This document shows positions 52,182-64,000 of a stretch of DNA of 64,000 bases, one piece after another. A program made the translations under genes and the position numbers. The notes below the pieces were generated by a model. It saw nothing but the letters and a program-made list of their open reading frames with translations, did not search any database and was not told where the DNA came from. Numbering within the stretch: position 1 is the stretch's first letter; each line of letters opens with the position of its first letter. The stretch comes from Cercis canadensis (lineage: Eukaryota > Streptophyta > Magnoliopsida > Fabales > Fabaceae), in assembly GCA_003255065.1 (NCBI GenBank), contig QAOA01004497.1, positions 144,001-208,000 on the forward strand. Direction: 5' to 3'.

Positions 52182-53110
52182 NTTTTTTTTAAATTCAGGG
52201 TCGAGGTCATAATTACTTGTTTAAATTGTGAGTTTTGGAGCATTCCATATACAAAACTGCGAATAGAAGGACATGTAGTTTCTAGTGGTAGTGATGCAGA
52301 GAGAGCCAGCGAATCACGTTGGAGGGACTCTCACTAACGGCAAGAGTAGTAACTACTAACCACAAGTTTTTCGTGCTTTGAATGTCTATGAAAAATACAA
52401 ACTTGAATTGAATTTCTTGCTTCCATAGCCTAATAAATAAATATAAAGAACAGAAAACCACCAACTGAAGCTGCAAGATATCTTTAACCCTTCGTTTTGA
52501 CTATCCAATTTGGACACAAAAATACGACCTACTTATGCAGCTGGTTTTTCGTATATGACTTTTACAACTTCAACTCAAGGTAAACTTTTTGTTTTTAAAC
52601 TAGACTGCAACTGCTTTATGCAGTTAGGCAAATTATTCATCTAAAAATCATACAAACTATTATATATATATATATATATATTTATTTATTTTTTTTTTTT
52701 TATTTTTATTTTTACTTTTAGTTAATACTTTGAATTTGAACACAAAATTTTTAAGTCTAAAAGACAAACTATCATTTTTAAACATAGTTTGTACTTTTAG
52801 TTAGTATTTTGAATTTGAACACAAAACCTATAAGTTTTGAAGGCAAACTATCATTATTAGACATAGTTGTGATATGTAAGATAGTTATGGCTCAAATATT
52901 GTATGTGAAACCAAGGCATACAAAAATTAAGAACAAGGATAACAAAACAAGCTTGTTGAATATATTCACAACCTCTTTTTTATTTTTAATTAATAGTTGT
53001 AATTTTACATTTGATGCCTCCCAATGTTTTTCAGCATCTTCCTCTCCACCCAAATATGGTACAACCAAACATTTAGACTATGAGATATGTCACAACCTAT
53101 GAGAAAAATT
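51160..53110. other. Intergenic region upstream of the membrane protein gene
   Basis: Contains the probable leader and promoter of the minus-strand membrane protein gene (to about 51.9 kb), a poly-T run with an N at 52182, and an (AT)n tract at about 52660-52681. No coding gene seen. Confidence 0.5.
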
Positions 53111-56100
53111 TTACTCCTCTTGTATTGGCCTGAACTTCTTGGCAATCAAATCAACAGGTAATGATCCGGGTGGGGCTGATGAGTCCACCGCATCACACAA
53201 ATCATCCTCATAATATTTATCTTCACTGTAGATGTCATCATCATCATCATCAGTGTAGTCGTCATTAGAATAACTATCATCTTCTGTACCATCTTCAAAG
53301 TCTGCTATTAAGCCTTTAGCACCATCCTCACTCGACAAAATCAATGCCGGATATGAGTGCTCTGTGGCCTGTGAAATACCCTCAAATTCCTCTACCTTCT
53401 CCAAGAGAGCATCAGGACCAAGATTAATCTCATCCAGCAACAATGCTTTGCTTGACTCAATTGCTCGCTTCCACAGAGACAGCATTTTAGGACTTGTACT
53501 CACCATGTTGTTGTCATGATTAAATTGATCATCACCAGTCTCACCTGATCAACATTGTGAAATTGATATATGCTCAGCCATAACAACATATTAATTGACG
53601 ATAAAGTCACCAAAATGGTCAAGCAGTGGTGTAGAATAAACATAAAAAATAGGCAGAACATCATGCAAAACTGTCTAAACCACTAGGGGGAAAAATTAAT
53701 GATAAGGCAAAAATAGTTGCCTATTCTTATAGATATGTGCACATTATATAAGTGTGCTGGAAGCCATCATGGTTGTAGAAAGACCACAAAATCATAGTAT
53801 GTAATCATTAAGGATTCCCTTGGTAATAAAATGATTTTGCCTAAATGCAGTCATCATACATGTCACTTAGAACCTTGGCAGAGAAATGGAAAGGTAAGTA
53901 AAACAATAAGTGACCTTTACATTAAAAGTCAATATAATGAAGTCTTGTCAACGAAATTTCAGGGAAACTGCAGTTGCTGCAGCAACCTGAAGCTGTCATC
54001 ATCTCAAAGCAACAGTACTTGCTTTTTACTCCCCGCCCCCCTCTCTTCCAAAAGAAATCATTTCAAAGTGCCATCCAAACAATTGTATATGTAATAGTAT
54101 CCACTGATCATGGGCAGAAAAAGGTATATTCTATAAATGTGTTATTGCATGAGTCGAAAATTTGTGAAGCTTCTCTTGTCTTCATTCTTCATGTGGGCCT
54201 TGGGAATTGCATCAACAGCCCAGAGTCTGTTTGAAGAACAAACCAACTCGTATCTAGAACTGTGTTTGCATAAGATCACCTCACAAGGAATATAATATAT
54301 TGATTAATGCGTTTCTGCTAAGTACTTTTTAGGTTTTTTTGTTTTTTCTCTCCTTTTTTTAGGGACATCTTGTTCTCTCTCGTAATCTTTCCCTTCCTCA
54401 TCAACAAAAGTTATCTTATCCACACACACACACACATAGATATTCACATATGTTTCTTTAAATTGGAACAAGATGTTCAAGTACAAAATAGTTCAACAAA
54501 AAATTCTTCTGAAACACATACCTGAATTGCCCAAATTTCCTGCAATGCCAGCTTCAGAGGGACTTAAAGCTGGAGGAGGTTCTGGGTACATTGATTTCCA
54601 ATCTTTTCCCCTATACATCAATATCTGTTCATCATCAAAAGATAACAGCACGCAAGGAACCAATTCCTGCCAACAGGAAAAGATTAAAATGCATGCAGCA
54701 TGATGTTCATAATTACTGCAGCAATGCTTAGGGAACAAATATGTATTACTGCATACTACACATGGCCTATTATGGAACCAAATATTTTTCTAAGGCTTTC
54801 AAAGTCAAAATGTATATTTTAATGCAGTTATAAAATTTTAGCAGGTCCTCTATTTTCTCCTGAGCTGCTGCATAAAGAAGTATCACAACAAAAGGTAACC
54901 ACTGTTAAGAATGACATTTATCTACATGAGTTTCTGTTTAGATAGTGCCAAAGCTTCCCGGATTCTCTTTCCCTCCCTTCCAAAGTAATTTAACCCTCCT
55001 TTTTCTACGCTGTGAATCAATTTGATAAACTTAATACCTAGCGAAGATATCAAATTCAGCTGTATAATGCATTGACAGGTCTGGAAAGTTGTATCATCTA
55101 GGTAGACAGACCTTAAGCTTGGCACCTAATTTCTTGTAATCACTGGCATGCATCCCCTTGCAGTCAATCTTCGCCAGAGGACTACCTTCAAACGCATGTC
55201 TAACATCCTTCACAAGGGAGATATAGACTCCATTTTTAGCTGCAATATGATTGATGTAAATAAATAGCTCGAATTTTTTAGAACTTGAACCATAAATCCT
55301 GTATCCTAAATTTATACAAGTAATTTGCCCCACACAGGAGTAATACCTCCAATCACTTTCAGTAGAAAAGGATATTTTACAGGATGAATATACATTTCAA
55401 TGAAGAAAACAGTGAAACTTAATGGTGACTTTTTTTTTTTTTCCAATTCTACAAGCATATGCATATCGCTGTTTCTGACATTGAGCTCTACCAAGAACCA
55501 ACTGAAGCCAAGATCAGCTGCCTCTCATAAGCAAAATGCCATGGCATAGAAATTTTAATTTGAGGATGCACTAGGATTTTGAAGCAGCTGATATTAAAGG
55601 GCTGAAATGTCTATATTCAGCCACCAATTCATACTACCTAAACCTAAGAAATTTGAGTTTAAGCAAGGTCATGCTCCACCTTCTATGACTTCAGTTACTT
55701 CTGGAAAGAGCAAGTAACAAAACCAGTAATATTAAATTAATGTTTTTCCCATCAACAAAGTGATTATGTCACTGAAGGAGAGGTTGTGTGTGAATGAGTG
55801 ATAGATCTCTGATGGTCCAGGTGGATGGTTTACCTAATTTACATATTGGCAATAGATTTTTCCCTTTTCTCCGTAAATCATCAGCTTCTGCTTTTGTTAA
55901 TCCCTCTGGAGCTTCTTGGATAAGTTTCGGGTAAACTGGAGCAGCTGGCTTCCAGATCATCACTGGGTACTGTGGACGAGTACGATAATTGTAATTTCTC
56001 CCACGGAAAAGATACAACACACCACCAACTCGGTGAATTATTTTCCCTTCAGTTTTCTCCTGCTTGTGGATCAAGTCGTGGCAATATGTAAGAACCTTTC

Positions 56101-57496
56101 ATTTATTTAAAATAAGATTACAACCATGGCATGGAACTAAGAGGTGCTATACTAAATACAGGCTATAAGAAAAACATTGATGGCTAGTCATCATTCATCC
56201 TTGAAAAGCTTTTTAGACACAACCTAGAGCCGATTGTAACCACCATCAAAATGACCAATCATCATTCTAAAGAAACACAATCACAAATAATTAAGAACAC
56301 GATTCCACAGAATATTTTCCTATTTATCTTTTTATCTTTCAGGGGGTGGGGAATTATTGATATATCTAAAGATAGTCCATATTTCTTTGTCAGAGGGATT
56401 GCCAGTTATGCCAACCAAATGAGACCTACAAATATATATATATATATATATATAGGAATCTCGTTTGAGGAAATAAAGATGAATACCTCAAGATGACGGC
56501 AAACATTATCCATATCTACAGTTGGAACACCTTTACAACGAACTTTACAGACACGGCGGCGCTTCCAATGTGAATGTATCAACTCCAACATGTTATGTGT
56601 TAATCCGTCCCTGCCTAGACAATCCAATTAAGCATCATTATAAAAGCCCTAAGCATCAATACTTTATGGTCATACAGTCCACATAGGCAATATATACTTC
56701 AAAATAAATAACACTTAGGCCTTAACTCATTATCACAAACACTCATCCTCATAAACAGCAGTAATCAAACAACACTTGAAGCTATGCAGGCAATAAATAA
56801 TTCAGAAAACATAGCAGTAAATACCCAGTTCCACCTAAACTCACCAAGATTAACCTGGCGATTATCAGACAACGCAGGTTTAACAAGCATTCGTATTTCC
56901 CATTTCTTCAAAGGCTCTCCCAATATCTCCTCCCTTGTCCTCCCCTCCTTGGGATACTTTCCAAGTGGAAATGGCCCAGGCATTTCAACTTGCTTCACGC
57001 CTTTCATACCCGGAGGAGGAGGATTGAACGAATCAAATAGTGGAATCTTCTTCTTCGAGCTCTTCATTGGGGCTTTCCCAGTCCAGGGTCTCGGCATTGT
57101 GGGCGGAGCAAAGGGCAAGAACGCTGGTTCCCGAATGGCCAAAGGCTTCACCTTTGGAGTCTCGGAATAGCTATACTGGAACTCAAATGGGGCACCGGGT
57201 AGACGATAGGACACGCCGGACTCACCAATGACGACGGCGCGGTCACCGTCCGATGCAATGACCCCATCTTTGACGGGTTTGTGGTACTTTGAGTGGCGAT
57301 GGTATTTGAGAGCAGGATTAGGTTGGGGTTTTGAGGGTTTAGGAGGGTGTTGTTGGGATTTTCTGGGAGGTGGGTATTTCGGAATTGGGATCGGCGGCGG
57401 AGGAGTGGAGGTGGAGAGGGTGGGATCGCTCGGTGGTGGAGGTGAAGGTAAAGAGGAGAAGAGGTTACCCCCCGGGAGCGATGCTACTATTACCAT
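53111..57496 (-). CDS. CAF2-like: CRS2-associated factor, chloroplastic (group II intron splicing factor with two CRM domains)
   Basis: Six exons on the minus strand: 57496-56845, 56614-56487, 56059-55834, 55239-55112, 54666-54522, 53544-53111. All are GT-AG and in frame, giving 570 residues. The N-terminus ([16 protein letters not shown], then Pro/Ser-rich to about 75) looks like a plastid transit peptide. Two CRM RNA-binding domains follow, at about 189-285 ([11 protein letters not shown], then [14 protein letters not shown] and YLFRGRNY) and 314-410 ([15 protein letters not shown], then [16 protein letters not shown] and LMYRGKDW). The tail has a conserved [15 protein letters not shown] segment and a strongly acidic patch (508-545). 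CAFs bind the peptidyl-tRNA hydrolase-like CRS2 and promote splicing of subsets of chloroplast group IIB introns. The CAF2 assignment rests on length and on the neighbours (KFB, RPS27a and INO flank CAF2 in Arabidopsis); CAF1 cannot be excluded. Transcribed divergently from the ubiquitin-S27a gene. Confidence 0.94.
56432..56454 (+). repeat. (AT)n microsatellite in the second CAF intron
   Basis: About 11 AT units, 33 bases downstream (in gene orientation) of the end of exon 2. Confidence 0.9.
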
Positions 57497-57535
57497 TGAA
57501 CTCTTTTGAAGCTTTTCAAGTGTTTATGGTTCTGT

Positions 57536-57750
57536 TGTTACAGAAATGTGGAATTGGGATAGAGAATTAGCTCAAAGGAGGGAAGATATAGGGCCTGTTT
57601 GAAATCAGTTTTTAAAAACTGTTTTCTGTTTTTTAAAAAAAAAAAACAAAAAAACTTGTTTGGTTTTAGCTGTTTTTGTTTCATTGTTTTAAAANTGTTA
57701 CAGAAATGTGGAATTGGGATAGAGAATTAGCTCAAAGGAGGGAAGATATA
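57536..57750 (+). repeat. 55-bp duplication around an N, with a 104-bp insertion on one side
   Basis: 57536-57590 and 57696-57750 are identical, just upstream of the CAF start codon. After the left copy comes a segment beginning GGGCCTGTTTG (57591-57694), then the N at 57695. After the right copy the sequence continues differently (GTTTCTGG). The extra segment has the GGCCTGTTTG start common in plant hAT and Harbinger MITEs. The pair may be two haplotypes, one with a transposon insertion in the CAF promoter. Confidence 0.7.
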
Positions 57751-58572
57751 GTTTCTGGTTTTTCAGTTGCATAGAGCAAAGAGAATACTACTATGATATT
57801 TTGTTTAGTCCTTCCCGGCAATATCTTTAGATGCCGTAGATGCGTTATGTTATAATGTCGCTTATCTCACAACTCTCTTATCGTCTTTTGTCGTTTTAAG
57901 TGTTCTCTCAGTCTCTCCCCCTTTCTATTGTAAGGCTTCTTGTTAAATTTAATTTTTGAGTAATGATGTATGTATAAATATTATATGACTCTAATCAAAT
58001 TTTGGTGTTTCCATGTGTACAAATATAATAAATATTTAAGAGTAGATGTATTACTTCGTACTCTTTACATAATTATAAATATGAATGTTATCATTTTGCA
58101 AAACATTAATCACGATTTTATAATTGTTTTTTTTTTAAAAGTATTTTTTCTTCTCACAATGTAAATTTAAATCTAGGATTGAAAATTCATCTTTCATAAG
58201 AAATAGCTAAACATGTGTAAGCTTCATGTATATTTCGATTCCCTCATAATTCTTTTTATTTAGCTTATTTTATTTTTGACCCATAATTTTATTGATCAAA
58301 ACCCTCCTATCTAGTTAGGATAAAATAGCATATTGGTCATGCAAAAATTACAAATAGCTAACTTTTGTAGGTTTGATGGAAAAAGGAAAAAAGAAGTTTT
58401 ATGGGGGGGGAAAAAAAAGTTTGCCTGAAGAATGCACAAATGTGACATTCAACGTCGTTTTGGCACCCTGATCTTGAGTGACCGCCGTTTATAATTTCAT
58501 TACACCAAAACGAAAAGTCTAAATAAGTTACACTCATCCAACGCCTACCGACACCGCAAGCCGCAGGCACAT

Positions 58573-58590
58573 GGGTTCATTCATGAACCC
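58573..58590. promoter_or_regulatory. Perfect palindrome upstream of ubiquitin-S27a
   Basis: GGGTTCAT, two bases, then ATGAACCC: an 8-bp perfect inverted repeat about 70 bp upstream of the TATA box. A possible dimer-binding site; no factor is assigned. Confidence 0.3.
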
Positions 58591-58615
58591 GCACCCTACA
58601 AAATCTCCATCCTTT

Positions 58616-59190
<575 letters not shown>

Positions 59191-61393
59191 ATGTTGCACT
59201 TTTCTGTAATGCATTTGGTACCTTTAATTTCTAAGATGTTGCCTTTTTGTTAAAGTTTAATTTTTTGTAGAATAGGGAAGTAGACATCGTCGTTTTAAAG
59301 TGGATTTGATTACCTGAAAGTGTTGGTTGGATTTTATGAGCTTAATTTTGAGAATTTTGTCTACACAAACCCATATGCTTCTGAATTTTGATGTTGCTAA
59401 TCGCTATTCATTTAGCTATTTATATGGTTTTGTTTCAACGGTGGCGCGATGATTTAGATACTCGTATTATATTGTTTTAGAATTGTTTTTGTATTGATTT
59501 GTCATGTTTCTCTGGTATATAATGTCGTGCTGGTTTAAACGCATTCGCTTGTTGTATCATCTTGTTGATTGCATTGTTTGGACCTTCAATGGAGAATTGC
59601 TTGCTTGTACAGTAAGCTTAAATATTGGATACAAATATTTACTGATGATGATAGTGGTAATCAGAATAACAAAGGTTATGAAACCCATTCAACTGGATAT
59701 GTCTGGAAAGGAGTCTACCAGATTCCTTGAGGTTATTTGTATCTATTGAGTGGGTTTTCAATCACTCTATGTCATGTCTCAGAGTAAAGGGATTAAGCAC
59801 CTAGTTTCCTATTTCGGTTTCGATAGGCAGAAGTTTAATTCTTCAAAATTGAGGGTTTAATTTCAAAAATAGCTAGTCCCTGGTGTTAGCTCTTGGTTCA
59901 TGTAGAACCTTATCTTTACTGTCCATCTGAGTCCGCACTTGCGTTGCATTCTAGGCCTAAAATCTTTACACCGTTAGTAGTTAATCGCCAATCTATGATT
60001 ACTGAATCTGATGGGGGATATTGGTTTCATGGCTGCATCAGAAGAGAGCACAAATATGGCCTTCCCATCTGAGTTATACTGAGTCCATTCCCCTTCTTAG
60101 AGTAGAACACCTTCCCCTGATCTTTTTTCACCTTCTAATCAAAGTAGAGTAAGCAAGATTCCTTTTTAATTATTATCAAACAAATACTACCCCTCCCCTC
60201 AGACAGTTGAAAGCGGAATTATGTAGTTATCCCCTTTCTAGTGATGTTAATGAAGTCTTTATAATAGTCATGCTGCATTTGTTGCTTTCCTAGGTGATGG
60301 GCGAATGTGATATTCATGCCTGCAGTTTTGTATTAGTCCGTTGCCTTCGTAGATGGGATGTCTCGACTGCTAGAGACTCAATCTAAACTATGACCTAATG
60401 CTCTTGATCTATATGATGGCCTAAGGATCCGTGTGCCTACCACCTGTATCTTTGAATTGTTGGTATGGGTACAAGAGAATCCACTGTACTTCCACGACCA
60501 TCTTGACTGTTCATGTTTTATGTGTATGTGTACCCACCCTTCAGGTTACAAGCATTGCCTACATTTCTTTGTGCCAAAAATCTGCATTTGATGATTTAAG
60601 CGTGGCTCTGGGGGATGAATTCCGAATAATTACTAGATATAAACTACATGGAAACGTAAATGGATAAATAATGAGTAACGAGGCAACACAGTTTTGAAAC
60701 ATCAAAACAAGAATTACTGCGAGTTTTAAAGCATCAATCAACCATGAAAACATTCAGGGACTTCAATTTCTTGGAAATCAGATTCTGGTGAAAACAAGCA
60801 GTTGGCACTGCCTGCTATCTCCTTGTTTGGAAGCGGCACTGAAGAAGTCAAATTAATACAATTTTCCTTGATTAAATTTCATCCAAGCGTGTCCTCGGCA
60901 TAGGCCACGGCAAGGCCCCAAACTCCATAGCCCCTTCTCATAAGCAACTGGGAACATCAACTCAATTAGGCAAAGTTCTGCCTTCTTTGTGGATTACACC
61001 TTGTGACTTTGGATGAATTATTGTTTGTGGATGTCAGTGAATTAGGTTTTAGCCTTGAGTAATGAGTTATGGTTCCAGTCGTAATGTTAGGTTTTCTTGT
61101 AAGAAACTCTTTTACGAATTCAAGTGAGATGTTTCCATGTCTCAAAATTTTTTGTTCATTCGAACTCATTATACAATAAGTTCGTCTATCTTTCACAAAT
61201 TACACTATCCAGTTATTCGAGGGGAAGTGTCTCATAGTTTTATCTGTCACTCAAATGGAGGTAAAAGCAAAAAAGAAACAAAAGAAACAAAGGGCAAATG
61301 CAAAGACTAGGCTTATAATACATAAAGATGGTGAGCTCTTCAGTTTCTTATTATATGTTATGTTCAATGACGTAACGCTGCTCGCCTGGAATC

Positions 61394-61419
61394 CTCTCTC
61401 TCTCTCTCTCTCTCTCTCA
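61394..61419 (+). repeat. (CT)n microsatellite
   Basis: About 12 CT units. Confidence 0.9.
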
Positions 61420-62924
61420 CACTAGCATATGTGCTTGCCATATTTGTTTCTCGTTGGTTGTAGAAAATTCATTCATGATAGCAAGGCCTGCCTCTTTAAA
61501 AAAATGATGAAGCAAAGTTGAAGGAAATAATAGTAAAATCCATGCCAAAATGAATCTTTTGAAGAAAAAGGTTGGTATCAATTTAAAGTGTTTCCTCAAA
61601 CTTAAGACTTTTCTCCTTAAAATAGTAAGAATTTGGGCATGCCAACGTTGTTACACTAACACAGAATACCTTTGAGACAGAGTGAGGAGCAAACAGAGTA
61701 GGTGAAAACTTTTGATCCAACATTAATGAATAACAGTGACACCTCACTACAAGACTTAATGGTCTGAAATTTGACTCAGCCATTCAAGTCCAAACTTCAA
61801 ATGAATCAAACTCTACTTCCTTTCTTGGTTTGAATAACTGCATCCCATAATTATGAGATGCCATTTGGGTTATGATATGTGTGTTAAAAACTCAATTTTC
61901 TCTACTGCTTTATAGTAATTCATGCCATGAAATGGGTGCATAGCTTTCCGCTGTACAATTTTCTCAGGTTCATGTAGAAAGCAAAAATTTCCGTGAGTCA
62001 AAAGACTCCAAGGCATTCCTTAACGTGCAAAGAACAGCTTTTATTGAATGTACTTGTCCTCTTGCTCACACCATGGTTCTTAATCGGTCATATGGTAAAG
62101 TGCCAAAAGAAGGTAGCTTTTCCCTTTCAGAGTGAGGGCTAAAGTCAAATCGTTTGCCATCTTTAGTTAGATGCCATGGGGAAAGAAGTTTCTTCTCGCA
62201 GTTTGATCAAAAGAGTCACTGGCTAGAAAAAAAAGAAATTCATGCTGTAAATAACCGCAGTAGAATTTGATTAGGACCAAGTTAGGTCAGGTCAGGTAAT
62301 CACTTGCTTATGATATTGGCCATGTTTGTATACTCGAGAGATTTTTAATAAAAGCAGTTTCAAGAGTTCAGAATTGTAGCTTCTAAAAAAGCACCAAATT
62401 TGAGCTTAAGAAGACACTATTTTTTTATCCATACATTTAAAAGAAAAAAGCATTTATTGTTTTGCTTGTAAGGTGAGATATAAACAAGCGTGGCAAAATG
62501 GAAGTATAAAAGGAAGTGTATAGGGCCCATAATTAATATAAGGTTGAGAGAATACCAAGTAATGTAATAAATGAACACATAACAAATAAGGGACACAATA
62601 CAGGGTAGAGCCAAATGTGAAAATAGAAAGGTCTAAACATAACAATCAAGGGTTCTTAAGAAAAGAACTTATAACTTTCAGTGTATCTTTATATTTTACA
62701 AAAAAATAACTTTGAAGAAAAAGGAGCCACAAGTCAAGTGTTTTTGCGGTTCTTGATTCCTACCAACCACACAAGTTTTATTCATTTTGTCTGTAGGATA
62801 TTACCAATTGACCATCATACATAACATGAAAAGAAAATTCACAAAATTGGCCCTTCATTGTAATGCCCCAACCCCTCTTGATAATGGGAAATTTTTTTCA
62901 TTATGTGTGGGCTAATCCACTTTT

Positions 62925-63276
62925 TCCATTCTTCCTCTAGTTAATGCACACGAAGCTTATGGAACATATAAAAATCCTCTTGAGAGATGTTAAACCAGTT
63001 GACATCTTTTTTTTTTTTTATTTTACTAATTTCACTATTTTGTTCCTCTAAATCCAACTCATTTGCAATCACACGAGAGCGAGTTAAGAAAACAGAAGAA
63101 NTCCATTCTTCCTCTAGTTGATGCACACGAAGCTTATGGAACATATAAAAATCCTCTTGAGAGATGTTAAACCAGTTGACATCTTTTTTTTTTTTATTTT
63201 ACTAATTTCACTATTTTGTTCCTCTAAATCCAACTCATTTGCAATCACACGAGAGCGAGTTAAGAAAACAGAAGAA
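62925..63276 (+). repeat. About 175-bp direct duplication around an N (assembly artefact)
   Basis: 62925-63100 and 63102-63276 repeat with one visible substitution (CTAGTTAATG/CTAGTTGATG) and a 1-base change in a T-run; N at 63101. It lies in the presumed YABBY promoter, so spacing there is overstated. Confidence 0.88.
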
Positions 63277-63900
63277 AAAGTTTGAATGAAACTGATGAAT
63301 GGGAAATAGAGGATCCTGGCTTGAAGCGAAACAAAAAGAGATAGGAAGTGACACCTGCCAAGAGAGCACAGAAAGTGGGGATGATCCTTTTTCAATGGTC
63401 AATTACATTTGCTGTCTTTCATGAGAGACAAATCCTAAGATGCCTCTTTTCCTTCTCTATGTACCCTTCTGGAAACTTCCCCTTCCTACTATTATGGAAA
63501 AATCACTGCACTTTCACTTTCATGATTTCATCTAAGACAGAAAGAGGACTTGGAGAGGTAGGAGTGTCAATAAAAGAGAAAACAACACATGAAACAAACA
63601 AGTACTTAAGTCATTCTGCAAAGTACCATAGAACTTTGGGCCACTGCAACTTATAGAGAAGTTTGCCAGTGATAGCAATGTTGAAGTAAATTAGTATAAT
63701 TATCACAAACTCTATTCTCAGGGGTGTGACTGTAATTTGGCTCCCAACACCAAAATATTATGAGATGCTTGGAAAAATTTAACTCTCCCCATCCTTAGCA
63801 TCAATGTTGGAGTGCTTTCCGGCAATGAAAAGCACCATAAGCACCCCATACCACAGATCATTAAAAGAAGATTATGATTGATTGAGTTTCCACCTTCAAC

Positions 63901-63907
63901 TATAAAT
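63901..63907 (+). promoter_or_regulatory. TATA box of the terminal YABBY gene
   Basis: TATAAAT, 71 bp upstream of the ATG at 63972, with a CT-rich leader between. Confidence 0.6.
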
Positions 63908-63971
63908 GCTTCCTTGTGCCAAATGCACTTCATCTTCATACTCTCTCTCACTCACACACTACAGAGAGAAC

Positions 63972-64000
63972 ATGTCTACACTGAACCATCTCTTTGATCT
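63972..64000 (+). CDS. INO: YABBY transcription factor, INNER NO OUTER type (5' end only, cut by window)
   Basis: Only the first nine full codons and two bases of the tenth are present: MSTLNHLFD(L). This is the start of YABBY proteins of the INO class (TLNHLFDLP-Q before the C2C2 zinc finger). A TATA box and a CT-rich leader precede it. INO specifies the outer, abaxial side of the outer ovule integument and so seed coat formation. On ten residues alone the call would be weak. It gains strength because INO (At1g23420) follows RPS27aA (At1g23410) and CAF2 (At1g23400) in Arabidopsis, from memory of that map. The zinc finger and YABBY box lie beyond the window. Confidence 0.75.

Larger units (their letters stand above)
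59191..63890. other. Intergenic region between ubiquitin-S27a and the YABBY gene
   Basis: About 4.7 kb without a supported gene; the frames present are short and not protein-like. It holds the S27a 3' UTR, a (CT)n tract at 61394-61419, a gap duplication near 63.1 kb, and presumably the long promoter of the YABBY gene. Confidence 0.5.

Overview
This is nuclear DNA of a flowering plant, most likely a woody or outcrossing eudicot of the rosid type. The genes are split by many GT-AG introns, the intergenic DNA is very AT-rich and full of small inverted-repeat transposons and microsatellites, and every protein is closest to plant families. The species cannot be named from the sequence alone. The assembly is from a heterozygous genome: 12 single 'n' characters occur, and at least 8 of them are flanked by near-identical direct copies of 40-571 bp, which look like unmerged contig ends or haplotypes rather than biology.

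Layout, left to right. 1-4.4 kb: no recognisable protein gene; one candidate hairpin. 4.4-7.8 kb (-): a trichome birefringence-like (TBL/TBR) wall polysaccharide O-acetyltransferase with 5 exons, one intron using a GC donor. 9.7-11.5 kb: three small inverted-repeat elements. 12.0-16.5 kb (-): an LRR-II receptor kinase closest to NIK3, 11 exons. 17-26 kb: a gene-poor desert with foldback elements. 26.0-27.1 kb (-): an intronless F-box/kelch protein of the KFB-CHS type. 27-32.8 kb: desert containing a 571-bp duplicated contig end. 32.8-36.2 kb (-): cytosolic ATP-citrate lyase subunit A, 12 exons. 36.7-43.9 kb: desert with a textbook 550-bp Mutator-type MITE and a possible 48-residue microprotein. 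44.0-46.5 kb (+): signal recognition particle receptor beta subunit. 47.6-51.0 kb (-): an uncharacterised multi-pass membrane protein. 53.1-57.5 kb (-): a CRS2-associated factor (CRM domains, chloroplast group II intron splicing). 58.7-59.2 kb (+): ubiquitin-40S ribosomal protein S27a fusion. 63.97 kb to the window end (+): the first ten codons of a YABBY gene of the INNER NO OUTER type.

The genes do not form a pathway; they are independent housekeeping and developmental loci. Their order is informative. From memory of the Arabidopsis map, TBL2-NIK3-ACLA-2 are consecutive (At1g60790-60800-60810), and KFB-CHS, CAF2, RPS27aA and INO are consecutive (At1g23390-23400-23410-23420). Here the two runs are interleaved in one segment. 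This is what reciprocal gene loss after genome duplication in the Arabidopsis lineage would give, and it supports the orthology of each call. I found no operon-like, CRISPR, viral or otherwise new multigene system. The most unusual items are the haplotype-overlap artefacts, the GC-AG intron, the well-bounded MITEs, and the small unassigned reading frame near 39 kb.
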